Shown: positions 32,313 to 44,593 of the stretch, piece after piece | How the letters are laid out: each line of letters begins with the position of its first letter | Position numbering within the stretch: the stretch's first letter is position 1 | Origin: Monocercomonoides exilis | Lineage: Eukaryota > Preaxostyla > Oxymonadida > Polymastigidae | Reading direction: 5' to 3' | DNA length: 64,000 bases | NCBI GenBank assembly: GCA_001643675.2 | Contig: LSRY02000015.1 | Location: forward strand, 67,001-131,000 | The notes under the pieces: generated by a model | What the model was told of the DNA's origin: nothing | The model's database searches: none | Seen by the model: the letters and a program-made list of their open reading frames with translations, nothing else | Translations under genes and position numbers: made by a program

Positions 32313-34575
32313 GATCTATACCACTTGTTTTTTTAAAGATCCTTGACTCATCTCACTTTAAAACGCTTCTTCTTCATTTCTTCTAATTTCTCCTTTTTGT
32401 CGAAAGAAAATTAAATTCTTTGCTTTTAGGAGTCATGCGTTTTCCTTTCTTCAATCATATCTGGTAGTTTTCTTCAGATAACATTTTCTTCAATTTTATG
32501 GTTCCAACATGTTGAATCTGATTCACATAACTGCCTCATATAACTACCCTTCAAATAAGCTTTTTCCTCTTCAGTGCTTTTCTTCCTCATTTCACTTTCT
32601 GCATTCGCTGTGGTTTTGGAGCTGTGAGATATACCGGAGGTTATTTCGGAATCCATCTTCTTCATGAAAGGATTGTTTCAATTCGCTATCGCTTTCAAGT
32701 GGACCTCTTTCAACCTCCAAATGAAAAAGGCAGTTTCAATATCCATTTTATATTGCACGCCTGTTGCCTGCTTTTGTTGGATAAAAACAAAATCGCCTTC
32801 TTTTTCATATGATCTCAGTTGAAATTCCATCTTGGAATAAATGTTTCCTTCAGATCTCTTCAAATAAATGAAAGCCAATGCTTTGCGCTTAATTTGAGGA
32901 AAATTGAATGAATTGGACACAACATTATTTTTGTTGTTCATCGAAGATGATGTTGAAAAAGATAAAGACAAAGATGAATGTAAAAAAGGAGAAGTTGAAA
33001 AAGAAGAAAAGAACGAAAAGATAGAGAATAAATGTGGTAATTGAGAAGAAGAAGAAGAGAAAGAAGATGATGATAAGATTGGACAAGCAGTATTCAAAGA
33101 AAGAATGGATAATAAGTTGAGAATCGGCAAAGAGGCTGAAGGAATTCGTAGTGTTTTCGTGCCTGATAAAAGAATCTGAATCAATTAAACATGAAATCAT
33201 ATCCAATTTCTGTGAAGAATATATTCTAAGGATGTTGCAACGAATATTGGAGGGAAAAATAGTGATGTGCTGCGTGCTCAGCGAAGATGAAGATGAAGAG
33301 ACAGAAGACAACGCATTCTGCAAGTTGCAGTGCAAATAAGCAAAATGTATTTTTCTTTTGAAAGTGATATTGAAAAAAGAATAAGGAAAGTCTGTCAGGA
33401 TGTTTGAATGAATCCTTGATATCCTCAAATCCTGTGTGTTCAGTTGATATCGTCAAAGTCAATGGAAGTGTTTCAGGGTTGTGAAAGGAAGATTGCGTTG
33501 GCTTTAAAAAATTTTCAGAATGTGGGCCAGAATGTTTTTTCCAATAACTTCATTCTTTTAAGGAAATAACTTCTCAATATCTTATTGCCCGACTTTCATC
33601 TGCAGAAAATTAAAAAAAAAAAGAAAAAAGAAAAAAAAATACTCTGAATGTTTCCTGTATGATTCTCAAAAGAAAGGAGATCTTCGATGTATTCTTCATG
33701 AACTTTCCTTTCAACTAAAACAAAGATAGCTTAGGCAGCCGTTGTTTTTGATATTTACGAAGGAGCAACAAAAAATCTGAAGACGTTGGAACACAATTAA
33801 ACCAGGGGATCTGCATCTTTTCAGTTGGAGATGATAGTCACTTTTATTCTTTAAATAATCCATTTCTGAATTCAAAATAACATTTCCTCTATGAATTGTT
33901 TATCCTTGATCCTCTTCCATTATGCTTGTTTTTATTCTTTCTCTGTTGCAATGTGGTATAATTCTTTTGTCCTGACAATTCATTTTGATTTTCAGAAATT
34001 CATTTGTCTAGATCTTTCGCAATGCAATGAGTCTCTTTGAAACAGAAGCAAATATTCATCACCCATGAAAGAAAATCTAAACGAATTTCAATGTGTGTTG
34101 ATTTTTTCATTCTTATTCTTCTCAATTAATTACAAGAAATTTTTTATTTTCAAGAACTGAAATTGCCTGCTTTCTCATTCTCATAGGAAAAAATTCCATT
34201 TTCATGAGAAATTAATTCGATTCCAAATCCATGAGAAAAGATACTTTTGAAAGAAGAATTTCTAACTTTATTTTTCTAAACTCTGATTCAAACAATTTTT
34301 TGTTGGTTTGATCAAAAAGAAACAAAAATTTTTCTTTTCTGGCCTTAAACTGCCAATCCTTTTGGATTATCCGCAATTTCTTTTGAACTTCTTTTCATAT
34401 AACAAAAACAGTACGGTTTGTGTTGCGAACATTTTAAGACTGCAAGATAATCAATGTTGTTTGTATTTATCTTTCGTTTTGATAATAAAAACCAGCTTTA
34501 ACAAATAGAGAATTGTAAATTTTAAAACAGATGAAAGAGTCTTGTGACAATGAGCTTCATTGCAGAAAGAAAGGG
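32313..34575. other. 2.3-kb stretch without a confidently supported gene
   Basis: Between about 32900 and 33339 the plus strand has protein-like acidic/lysine-rich pieces: one containing LNELDTTLFLLFIEDDVEKD, interrupted by a TGA near 33043, and one containing FCEEYILRMLQRILEGKIVM, ending at 33339. They could be a decayed charged protein or unresolved exons. The rest shows only small chance frames. Confidence 0.35.
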
Positions 34576-35975
34576 ATGCCTTTGAAAGAAAAGTTTTCGA
34601 GTTTGTTCTTTTATTTGGATTGAACAATTCTGAACAAAATTTTTGTTTTTTTGAATACCCTTTGCAGAATTGTTTTGCGAGCTGGGACATTGTAGAGAAG
34701 ATGAGAAAAAGCAGAAAATGGAGGAAATGAAAAGAATGATTAATGAAATGAATGGAAAAGAATTTCAAACAGTTTTCACAAAAGAGTGCTTCAATAAAAT
34801 GTCAAAAATGATTGAAGAAAAGAAAATTACGTTGGGAAATGCAATCATGCTGTTGAAGCATGTTGGATATTGCAAAGAACTGAAGAATATTTTATTATAT
34901 TCTTTTGATGATTCATCATTGGGCAAAAGAATGAGAGAGATGATAATTGATGAAAATGAGAAGAAAAAAGATGAAAAGCTTTTGACTGATCTTTGTGAAT
35001 GTTATGCTTTGCTTTGCGATAAATGCATTCCTGATGAATTGCTTTTAATCATCGTACCTTGCCTTCTGAAAGTTGCATCGAAGAAAGAGGGAAACGAGGA
35101 AACTCAGAAAGAAGTTGAAATAGCTTTACTGGCTTTGAGCAACTTTATACAAATCGATGTGCGTTTGTTTATTTCTTGCTTTTCTTATTTTTCTTATTTT
35201 TCTTATTTCTAATTAGTTTATCGAACGAGAACTATATTTGAAAGAAATTACAGAAATCATCGAGCATCAACAGAAACACAGAAATCTCACAAAAATTGCC
35301 TATCAATCTGCTTGGCGATTTTTTATATACAGATACTTCAATGATTACAGCTTGGTGGATACTATTATGCATGAGCTGCATTTTGGAAGAGAAGTGAGAA
35401 GAGAGCTGGAAGATCTGTCAAAGTGTGTGGATTGGAAGAGGAAAGAAGGAGGAGGAAAAGAAGCGAAAGAAGTGATTTTAATTAACGGATGGCTCAATGA
35501 TATTTCTTATTGCTTTCCATCATTCAGATTATATAACGAAGAACTTGCTGGACTCATCGGCAGCCTTGTGGATATATTTCGAGCATCAAGATATAATTAC
35601 CCATATACAAACCGTCTATGCCTTTCTTCATTAAGAAGAGCAGTTGAAAAGAGAAATATGGAAATAAATACTTTTGAGAAAAAAGGTGTCACAGATCTAT
35701 TTTTGGAGGAAATGAAGCAATTAACTTTGGATGATGTTATTACGTGGAATGGCTTGTATTTCTTTTTGAATATTTCAAAAAGACTGAAAGAAAAGGAGGA
35801 TGGAGAAATGGACGAAACAAAACGAAAAGAGTTGAAAAGAAAGATATTTGAAAAGATGGAGGCAGATGGATATGAAGATGTCATAGCTGGATTTCACAAA
35901 GTATTTGATTTTCTTAACAGAAAATATTATTACAAATTATCATTGGACTTTTCTGATTATTTTGTGAATATTTGA
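34576..35975 (+). CDS. Helical-family protein (intact three-exon member)
   Basis: Exons 34576-34600, 34668-35158 and 35217-35975; introns 67 and 58 nt (donors GTTTGT and GTGCGT). Phases fit exactly and give 424 residues. The 25-nt first exon supplies MPLKEKFS, and the split codon makes K before LFCELGHC. Conserved blocks in order: EEKKITLGNAIMLLKHVGYC, LTDLCECYALLCDKC, TQKEVEIALLALS, then in exon 3 LYLKEITEIIEHQQKHRNLT, KIAYQSAWRFFI, CVDWKRKEG, EEMKQLTLDDV and EKMEADGYEDVIAGFHK, ending FVNI. No signal peptide or membrane segment, so probably cytosolic. The chain of paired helices suggests an alpha-solenoid, but no named family was recognised. It lies tail to tail with a paralog ending at 36268. 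Confidence 0.85.
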
Positions 35976-36267
35976 GAAAATGAAACTACCTTTGTTCACA
36001 AATATTTAATTATTTTCATTTTCATTTTATTATTTATTTATTCATTCATTCATTTATTTTTGATTGAATAAAAAATGATGAAGTATTCTTGTTCTTAATT
36101 GTGTAATAATAAAAGTTTTTGTTAAAGCTGCACACGAATCATTGATTTGAAAAGCATTCGAAAAACATATGAAAAATTCACAAATGAAAGAAAAATGAAA
36201 ACAAAATGAAAAGGAATAGAAAGTATAAAAAGTGGTACAATATCACAAAAAAAGGATCATTCATCAT

Positions 36268-37672
36268 TCATTCATTCAGAAAATAGTAAGACGGACTGAT
36301 GAAATCAAAAGAATATCTGTTCACATATTCGCTTTTATGAAATTTGATGATAGCATCTTCATATCCTCCTTCCTCAAGTTTCTCGAATATTTCTCTTTTT
36401 TTCATTTTTGCTTTTAAGTCATCAGTTAGCACTCCTGTTTTATTGCGCATTTTTTTCGAAAATAACCCAAAAAATCTAAGACAATACTTTGCATAATCGT
36501 TTTTCAATGTTGGCCGAATTATTTCCTCGAAAATCAAGCAAATGGCACCGCTCTGAAGCAAATCATCCATGTTTTCTGCTCCAAAATTCGCCATCATCAG
36601 GAAAAGTGTGATACTGTGCTTAAATTTTTTTCTTTGATTTTCCCTTGCCGCTCTGCACACACAAACAATACTCATGACAAAGTCGCTGTATTCTTTCCTC
36701 CACTTTCTGATGCTTTTAAAATATGTTTCAATTGTGTTAAACCATCTTTTTATCACACAAACTTCTTTGATTTCATTTTCTTCATCTTCTTTTATATTCC
36801 AATCCACACATATTTTCAAATCTTTCAATTCTACTGCTGCTTGTTGAATAAATTTCAATTTGTCGTCAATGAGATTTTCCAGATTTTTTAAATGGAATGT
36901 TTTTCCAATTAAGAATTCCCAAATTGATTGATAGGCAAGGCTGGTGAGATTGTGATTCTGTTGATGATATATGATGATTTCTGCTATATTACCCAAATGC
37001 CGAGTGTTTTCCAATTGCTAAACATTTGAAATTAAAATTTTGTAATTTTTCTTATTATTAATTGTCATTACACATACTTTCCAATAATCAATGCTACTTA
37101 AAGAAACTAATGCAATTTCCACTTCTTTCTTCGTTTCTTCATCATCCTCTTTCTTTGAAGCAGCTTTCAAAACACATGTCATGCAAATTGAAAGCAATTC
37201 GTCTGACATGACATAGCAATAATAACGCAGTGCTTGATGACTTTCAATAAGATCAATCAGAAACTTTTCATTTTGTTTGCCTTGCTTTTTCCCTTCGGCG
37301 ATAATAATTTTTTCAATTTTATTACGAAATGATGAGTATTTTAGTCCTTCAATCCATATATTTTTTAGCGATTTGTAATATCCAATATGCTTTAAAAGCA
37401 ATATGGCATTTTCCAAAGATAATTTCTTTTCGTCGACCATTCTCTCGATTTCATTTATTATTTCTTTATCATACACAGCAAGTAACTCACGTTTATCCAT
37501 CTTGCCTAGAAATTCGCACATTTCATCAATTTTTTGTCTTTGTTCCGCTCCACTGAAATGTTCCAGCTCGGAAAAACTTTCTGCAAGGATAAAGATAATA
37601 AATAACTGACAAAATAGATGAAATATGCACACTTTTAAATTTTACCGATATAGATTCCTGTAATTTGAACAT
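36268..37672 (-). CDS. Helical-family protein (paralog, minus strand)
   Basis: Exons on the minus strand: 37672-37633 (tentative), 37580-37078 and 37017-36268; introns 52 and 60 nt (donors GTGTGC and GTATGT). The frames join to 430 residues. Family blocks: SFSELEHFSGAEQRQKIDEM, EKKLSLENAILLLKHIGYYK, TKKEVEIALVSLSS, then IAEIIIYHQQNHNLT, SLAYQSIWEFLI, CVDWNIKED, EEIIRPTLKNDYA and EKLEEGGYEDAIIKFHK. The intron between blocks sits at the same position and phase as in the paralogs at 34576 and 61034. The first exon is the least certain part, since its start and donor were chosen by analogy to the 34576 gene. Function unknown. Confidence 0.8.
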
Positions 37673-37960
37673 GTTGTCACAACAACACATATTATGAATT
37701 TGTTTAATGTGCATCAATTCAGAAAGCAAGCACGCAAGCAAAACAATATGAAAATCAACAACTTATAAGTAATTCAAAACTTGTATCTGTTCCATTTTGA
37801 TCGAAGAAAATTCTCAAGTTACACAAAAAAGCAAAATGACTCAAAATTTATTAATTCAATAATGGTTAATAAGAAATGTTGATGAAAAAAATTTTTTTCT
37901 TCATTTTTTGATGGACGATTTTATGCACTCACATCTTCACTTTGAGTTTTCAAATGATTC

Positions 37961-37964
<4 letters not shown>

Positions 37965-38011
<47 letters not shown>
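37965..38011 (+). repeat. Poly(A) tract, 47 bases
   Basis: An uninterrupted run of A counted directly in the sequence. Confidence 0.95.
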
Positions 38012-38013
<2 letters not shown>

Positions 38014-38826
38014 ATTTTTCACAAAAAATTTTATTGCGGTCAGGACTATAACGTGATGTTGGCAGTTCCAAAAATCATGAAAGTTCCGAATCTTAGCTTT
38101 CAAAAGCTTTCTTTACATCTTTGTTTAAAAAAAAAAAATGTGTCTTTTTGCTTCATCAATTTATTTTGTTTTAAGTAACTCCTTTTTTTTGTAATCTGAG
38201 CGCATGTGAAATAAAGATTGAATTCGTCAAGAATAGTAATTGATAGATGGCAAGTGAAAATTGTTGAATTCTTTTAATGATTATTTTGCAGCAGCAACAA
38301 CAACAAATAAAAAAAAAAAAGTTATTTTGAGAAAAACATTTTTGATCTGATATGCAAAACAATATTCTTTAATAATCTTTTTTTCTTCAATCTATTTTCA
38401 TTGAAAAGCTGAAATGGTGTTATAGTTAACAGTCATATTTTTCAAATTAGCCGCACTCGCTTTTTGGGAGATGAAATGCAGCATGTCGAATGATAAAATA
38501 TCCAAAAAATTATCAATTAGAAAAGGAAGAGACACAAGTTAGAATTGTTAAAAGATAAAGTGGAATGAAAGGAGAATAAAATGAGAAAGAAGACAAATAA
38601 TTGAAGCTTGTCAATTTTCACTTCTTTTTTTTGTTGAAAAAAAAAACTGCTGATAATTAATTTGAAATAAATATTCACTCGCTTTTTATTCCTCAAAAAA
38701 ATGCAATTATCACAAACACATTTTGTTATTTTTTTATTTCAAAAAAAAGCTTTTTTTTTTTTTGTTGTTCTTGTTCTTGTTCTCTTTCTTTCTCTTTCTT
38801 CTCCATCTTCTTCTCCACTCCATACA

Positions 38827-38893
38827 CCACACTCCACACTCCACACTCCACACTCCACACTCCACATTCCATACTCCACACTCCACACTCCAT
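38827..38893. repeat. 7-bp minisatellite (ACTCCAC)n
   Basis: About nine tandem units of actccac with a few variants (acattcc, atactcc), lying within 100 bases downstream of the CAND1 stop codon, probably in its 3' untranslated region. Confidence 0.85.
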
Positions 38894-38912
38894 TCTTCAA
38901 ACTTCTTTCTTC

Positions 38913-41900
38913 TTACTTCCCATCTCCGTGCTCGCTCTTCAGGATTGTCAGTTTTTCTCTCAAATCTCCGTCTTCCAGTTTGGCGCCGATGCGTTCAGCA
39001 TACACAGCATTTCTTGTGATCTTCTCCTTCCTGCTGAGATTCATGTGCAGCATCAGCACATTCGCCACCCTCTCTTCGCGCGCCCTGATATCATCATCGT
39101 CCTCACTTTCCTTCTTCTTCTCGTTCAGCACTTTCAGCATCTCCACACTCAGCTGCTCCACATGCTCAATAATCAGATCCTCGTTCCTGTTGCTCACCTG
39201 CCCAATCAGATCAAACAACTTCGCTTTTATGAAGCTGCTCTTCTCCTTCTGGATGTTCCCCATCAGCCTCTTCATCATCTCCTCCTCGTCCATCACCACT
39301 GCATAGTTCTTGTCAATGATCTCCCGCATTGCCTCGCACGCTGCAAATCTCAGCGCATACTTGCCATCGTCCACCATCGACTGCCCATACACCCTCTGCT
39401 CCCTCCACAACGAAGCATCGAACGAAAGGCAGTTCAGCAGAAACGGCACAAACGACTTGAACACCAAACGAGAGATGTGCGGCCTGTTGATGACTGTGTT
39501 CTTCACCAGCAGGCAGATCTCCCTCTCAACTTCTCTCCACGCTGCCTTCACACTGTCCACACTTTCTTTTTCTTCTGGCTTGGCTTCTTTCTTCTTCTCT
39601 TGCTGCTCTGCCTCTCTCGTCAGCATCGTCAGGATCGGCAGCAGATGCCTCAGAAGCGACGCCTCAAACAGCTGGTTGGGCGAAAGCGCCGAAGAGCCAG
39701 CAGACGAAGCAGAAGCAGAAGCAGATGCTGATGAAGAAGAAGACGATGCTGTTGATGATGATGAAGAAGAAGATGATGGCTCCTCGCCTGCTGACGATGC
39801 AGCAGACAAGCCTTTCTTTATCCCTTCCTCAGCCACGTTCGACAGCTTCATCCCAATCGCTGTCCGGAACACAGCACAGCACCCAGCTTTGATCAGAGCC
39901 AGTTCGTAGTGTGCGTCGAAGTTGCTTCCTTCCTCCTTCTTCTTGGCAACCTCCTCCATCTTCCGCATAATCACCTCTGGCTCGCTCGTGCACAGCCTCG
40001 CAATCGACTCGACTGCAGCGTTGCGGGCGCTCTCGTTGTCAGATGCAAACACAGAGGACAAAAGATCAAAGAACACGTTGATGTTGAGCAACGGAGACGA
40101 TGAAGAAGACGATGTGGGAGAAAAAGAAGGACTTTGGCGTTCTTTCTTCAGCGCGCTTTCTTCGCCTTCCTCGTCTTCCTCTTCTTCTCCTTCTTTCTCC
40201 TCTTCTCTTCCGCTGTTCACGAGATACTCGCTCACCGCCACAAGATATCCCATCTGGTTTTTGTCTTTCTTTCCTGCAAGCGAAATCAAAGAAGAAATAA
40301 GCGACTGCTTCGAAGGTGATGTCTCTGCTCCCACACACATCATTCCCAGACATCTGGAAGCAGCTGACACAACCTCTGGGTCGATTTCTCCTTCTCCTTC
40401 CATGAAATACTTGATCTTGCTCATCAAATAGCTCTCGCTTTTGCCACTTTGCTTCTCATTCCTCGCTTTCTCCACTTCTCCTTCCACGTCTGTCTTCATC
40501 CCCAGATACCCAAACACATCCAGCGCAAACACAGCTGACGGAAGCGGCGGGAAGAAGAAAGCAGGCGACGAGTTGGACGGCGAGGAAGCAGAGAACGGCG
40601 ACGGGGCAGGCGAAATGGAGGCGCCAGGAGCAGACGGAGGGGGAGACACTCTTCCAGCTGGTGTGCCGCGGCGCCCGGCGAAAGGAGGAGGAGAAGATGA
40701 CGTCGGGTGAGGGAAGTGGGAGGCAGAGGAATATGCTTGTGGTGGAGGGCTTCTTCTTCCGCCCATTGCAGAGGAGTGAGGATGGGGTGGAGGAGAGACG
40801 GAAGAAGGAGGAGAAGATCTGCCGCCAGCCACAGCGAAGGAGAATGGCGAGGAGGCAGAAGCAGAGGAAGATGAAGAGGCAGAGACAGAAATTGGGGATG
40901 AAGCGACGTTGGAAGATGAGGCAGCAGCACCAGCCATTGCAACAGGCGCTGCGTCCTCCAGGAGCGCAATGAGTTCTTTGAGGAACGACTCCTTTGTGGC
41001 AGGCGAGCAGTGCAAAAGCAGCTTAGACAGCACCATCCCTGTGTTCACCCAGCAGACAGGGTCAATCGTGTTCACCTGGCTAATGTCGAGAATCTGCTCA
41101 ATCTCTTCTTTCACGGCCTCTTCGTTGCCTTCTGCGCCTTTTCCTTTCTTCCCGCCCATCTCCTTCATCATCGCCAAGTGCAAGTTGCCCACTTCTTCAG
41201 CTGCTTTGCGGGTGAGCAAGGGGTTCATCAGCACATTCACCCTCATCCTCGTCATGTCTTCTGACTGAATCAGTTCGTTCGCCTTCTTCCCTTTCGCTCT
41301 CACCATCTTCCTCAGCGCAGCAGCTGCAAGCGACGTGAATGTCTCATCGACTTCTTCAAAGAACAGCAGGAGTGCTCTGATGATCTCCCCCAGCGTCTTC
41401 TCCTTCATCGCCACATTCCTTTTTTGGCTTTCGGTGCACGAGAAGAGGGCGCTGATGGCTTTGATGCCGATTTCGACCTGTTTTCTGTTCTGTCTTCTCC
41501 TGACACAGCTGGACAGCTCGTCTCCACACATGTCGATGGATTCAGAGGGGAAGTATGTGAGAAGAGAAGAAGAAGAAGCTACTGATGTTGATGATGATGA
41601 TGATGACAGCATTTCACACAGAGCAGTCGAAGCAGCCAGCCTCAGCGTCTCGTTTGACAGGCGCTCAACCACAATTTTGAAGCTCAGCTTGCTTTTCTGC
41701 TCGCCCAGTGCGAAATAGAGGCAGGAGGTGATTCTTCCCAATGAAACAACCGCTTTCTGCTTCACAATCTGTTCAGTTTGTCCTCTTTGGAGGGTGTCCA
41801 GGCACATGTCACACAGCTCTACAGCATAGTGGAAGAGGATGGGCTTGCGAGGGACTGAGGAGGAAGAAGAGGTGGCTTTCAATTGGGAGGCTGATTGGGG

Positions 41901-42659
41901 TTGTTAGTTGATCAGACAGATAGAAGAAGAAGAAGAAGAAGAAAATAAAGAGAAATTCAATGAAAAAATAAATAAATATATATATTTATAATAATAACAG
42001 CATTTCCAATACCATTTCCATAGCACGCCGCCAGCTCTCCCGCGATCTCCAATCCGTTTGCCACCACCATCGGGTCTTCGTTCTGCTGAGTGACACGAAT
42101 CAGCTGGATGAAACAGGCCAGCACGCCATCGATTCTTCTGAAGGGGTGTGAATGAATCAGCGACTTCAGCAGCGAAAACGAGTTCTCCACAATTCTGGCA
42201 GTGATGTTGCTGTTTGGCGAGGAGGAGGTGTCTTCATAGAGAGGATACTTTGCTTCTTTGATCATCAGACGCAGAAGAGACGTCGGCAGACCGCGTTTCT
42301 CATGGCTTCTGCTTTTGTTGTTGTTTTTGCTGTTACTTTTTGAGTCATAGCGCTCAGCCACAAACATCAAATTCTTCAGAAGAAGGAAGATGTTTGCGCG
42401 TGTTGACAAAGATGGGCAGCGGAGACGAGAGCAGAGCTTGCGGATGAGCAGAGGGACGTGGGGGAGAAGGAAAGAGGTGCTGAATAACGAGGAAATATAT
42501 ATATGCATAATGTTATATTGCATAATAACAGAAAAGAAGATTGAATGAAAAAGTAAGAAAATTACATGCATAAAAGAAAAGCCTTCATTGAAATATATCT
42601 TTAAAAATAGTTAATTCATTCATTTAAATAGAACACTTTATTTTTCCCCCTTCTCTTTC

Positions 42660-42715
<56 letters not shown>

Positions 42716-44532
42716 CTTTCTCTCTCTCTCTCAACAGACATACCAATCTTCGCTCTCAATCTTCGAATATTCTTCAGTCAGCCTCACAATCAGCAGCAGT
42801 ACCTGAATAAGTGCCTCAAGTGTCTGGCTTGTGTGCTCAACCAGTCTGTTCAAGAGAACAGAGAAGAAAGAGGTGTATGCGTCTTTCAATGAAATCATCT
42901 CTCGAGAAATGAAAAGCTCCAAGCAGCGCAATGCCTCTCTTCTTACTCTCCAGGAAAGATCATCTCCTGACTCGTCCTCTTCCTCCTCTTCCTCTTCATA
43001 CGCATTGTCTTCTTCCTCTTCCTCATATTCTCCTTCTTCATTCTCTCCTCCTCCTTCTGCTTCTTCCTCTTCCTCTTCCTCCTCTTCCTCTCCTTCCTCT
43101 TCTCCTTCCTCTTCTCCATAAACTGGGTCATATTCCAACGACTCCTTCACTGCCCCCAAAATCTGCTCATTAAACTTCCCTCCTTCTTTTTGTGTGTTCA
43201 CCGCTGTGATGATGGCTGTGATAGCTTCCAAACAGTTTGCCCTCAACTCTTCTTCGCTCAGCCCGTTTTCGAGTTTTCGGATGTGCTCAGAGAAAAGAGG
43301 CAGAAGAACAGCTGCATGTGGAGTGATCTGCTTGCCTACAACAGTGCTGTCAATGAAAAGAAAGTATTGTTTGTATATTAAAATAAATAAATAAATAAAT
43401 AAAATGATTGATGAAAGGAAATTCAAAAGAAAATGAGTCAAGTCGAAAAAACAAAATGAATCGAAAGATATTTTAATAAAAACACGGTAAAATACTTTTC
43501 TTTTTTAAAAGTAATGAAAAATATTAGATTCAACTTGCAACCAGACAAAAAATTATCTTTTTTAATTTTTATAAAAAATTATTAAAATATCTTTCTCTTT
43601 TTCTCTCTTTCTCTCTCTTTCAATTGTGAAGCATACGAAATTTTAGCAAGAAGTTTCAATCTGAATTGTGATGCACCAACAGCAGAAGACGACGATTGCA
43701 CAATGCTGACACTACCAGTAATAATATCGTTGAGTAATGCTGGGGAAAGATGAGGTGCCAATGAAAGCATCGCTGCTAATGCTTTTTTCTTAATATTTTG
43801 TGAATGATTGTCTAACGAAGACAAAATTGTCTTTACCAACAATGGTTGTGCCTGCCCCAAATTCGCTCCGAATCTGTGAGAAAAGTTTGACATAAGGTCC
43901 AGAGAAAATTCGTGTGTCTCCTCTTTTTCGCACATATGAATCAACGACTTGAATAAAGAATTAACAATAACTCTTGTGGAATTTGGATGGCTTTGATCAA
44001 TAACAATTTTCAAAGCGCTTGTAGCTACAGGACGTCTATCTGGCAGTACGCCTGTCAAAGAAGTTATATAGAAATTTATAATAATTGCAATGGTGTCGTC
44101 TTGTAATCCTCTCTCAACCAATGTTCCAATTCTAATGTTTAAAGCATCCAACAATATCAATTTTTATAAAATTCATAATCAAAAAAGGATAAGCATACAC
44201 ATTGAACGCAACTGACTGGATTGCACTTGCTGTTTGAGCCTTTTCCAAAATGGATTGAATCTAAGTTGTAATTCGATTTCGAAGGAATTTTTCAACCAAA
44301 AAATTATTGTAATCTATAGCAAACCAATGGCTTTTCAAGATCTCCAAGAGTAAATCCGGGTTCTTTTAAAATTTTCTGGAGATCAATCAATCCTTGCTGT
44401 TGGATATCAGGATCAACATTCTTGATTCGATCTTATAGATTTGCACACAAAACAAAATTAAAGATAAGTTCTCATCAAAAAGATTCAAAAATTTAAACCA
44501 AAAGCAGTTCGAAGACTTTGCATCAAGCTCAT
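38913..44532 (-). CDS. CAND1: Cullin-associated NEDD8-dissociated protein (CAND1/TIP120)
   Basis: Seven exons on the minus strand: 44532-44499, 44431-44325, 44260-44199, 44131-43637, 43346-42744, 42479-42013 and 41890-38913. Phases agree at every junction and give 1,581 residues (animal CAND1 is about 1,230). HEAT-repeat signatures match in order: an N-terminal helix pair with AIQSVAFNVIGTLVERGLQD; the characteristic acidic loop after LEYDPVYGEE followed by DDLSWRVRREALRCLELFIS; SARNAAVESIARLCTSEPE; and near the C-terminus MVDDGKYALRFAACEAMREI (animal VDDGLDIRKAAFE-type block). CAND1 wraps around unneddylated cullin-RBX1 and exchanges substrate receptors of SCF ubiquitin ligases. The extra length comes from Ser/Pro- and Ala-rich low-complexity inserts (for example about 40530-40960). 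Introns are 64-290 nt. Confidence 0.93.
42660..42732. repeat. CTTT/CT microsatellite inside CAND1 intron 5
   Basis: About twelve cttt units flanked by ct repeats, within the 264-nt intron 42480-42743. On the transcribed strand it is a GAAA/GA tract beginning a few bases after the GTATGT donor. Confidence 0.9.
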
Positions 44533-44593
44533 CTTTTCTTTCACAATTTAGATCAAACCACAATAATGTTTGTGAGTTTGGTTGTGTGTTATT
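44533..44593. promoter_or_regulatory. 61-bp divergent promoter gap
   Basis: Only 61 bases separate the ATG of CAND1 (minus) from the ATG of the coiled-coil gene (plus), so both promoters and 5' untranslated regions must lie here or overlap the neighbouring gene. No TATA or other element is obvious. Confidence 0.5.

Larger units (their letters stand above)
37673..38912. other. Intergenic stretch with poly(A) and minisatellite
   Basis: No gene seen. Contains a 47-base poly(A) run (37965-38011) and, next to the CAND1 stop, a 7-bp minisatellite (38827-38893). Confidence 0.5.

Noticed and set aside
32678-33184. Minus-strand frame of 168 codons, Ser/Phe-rich.
   Set aside because: Low complexity opposite an acidic/lysine-rich plus-strand stretch; no start context, domain or splicing supports it.
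39310-40431. Plus-strand frames of up to 267 codons opposite CAND1.
   Set aside because: They are antisense shadows of the well-supported seven-exon CAND1 gene, whose conserved protein reads on the minus strand.
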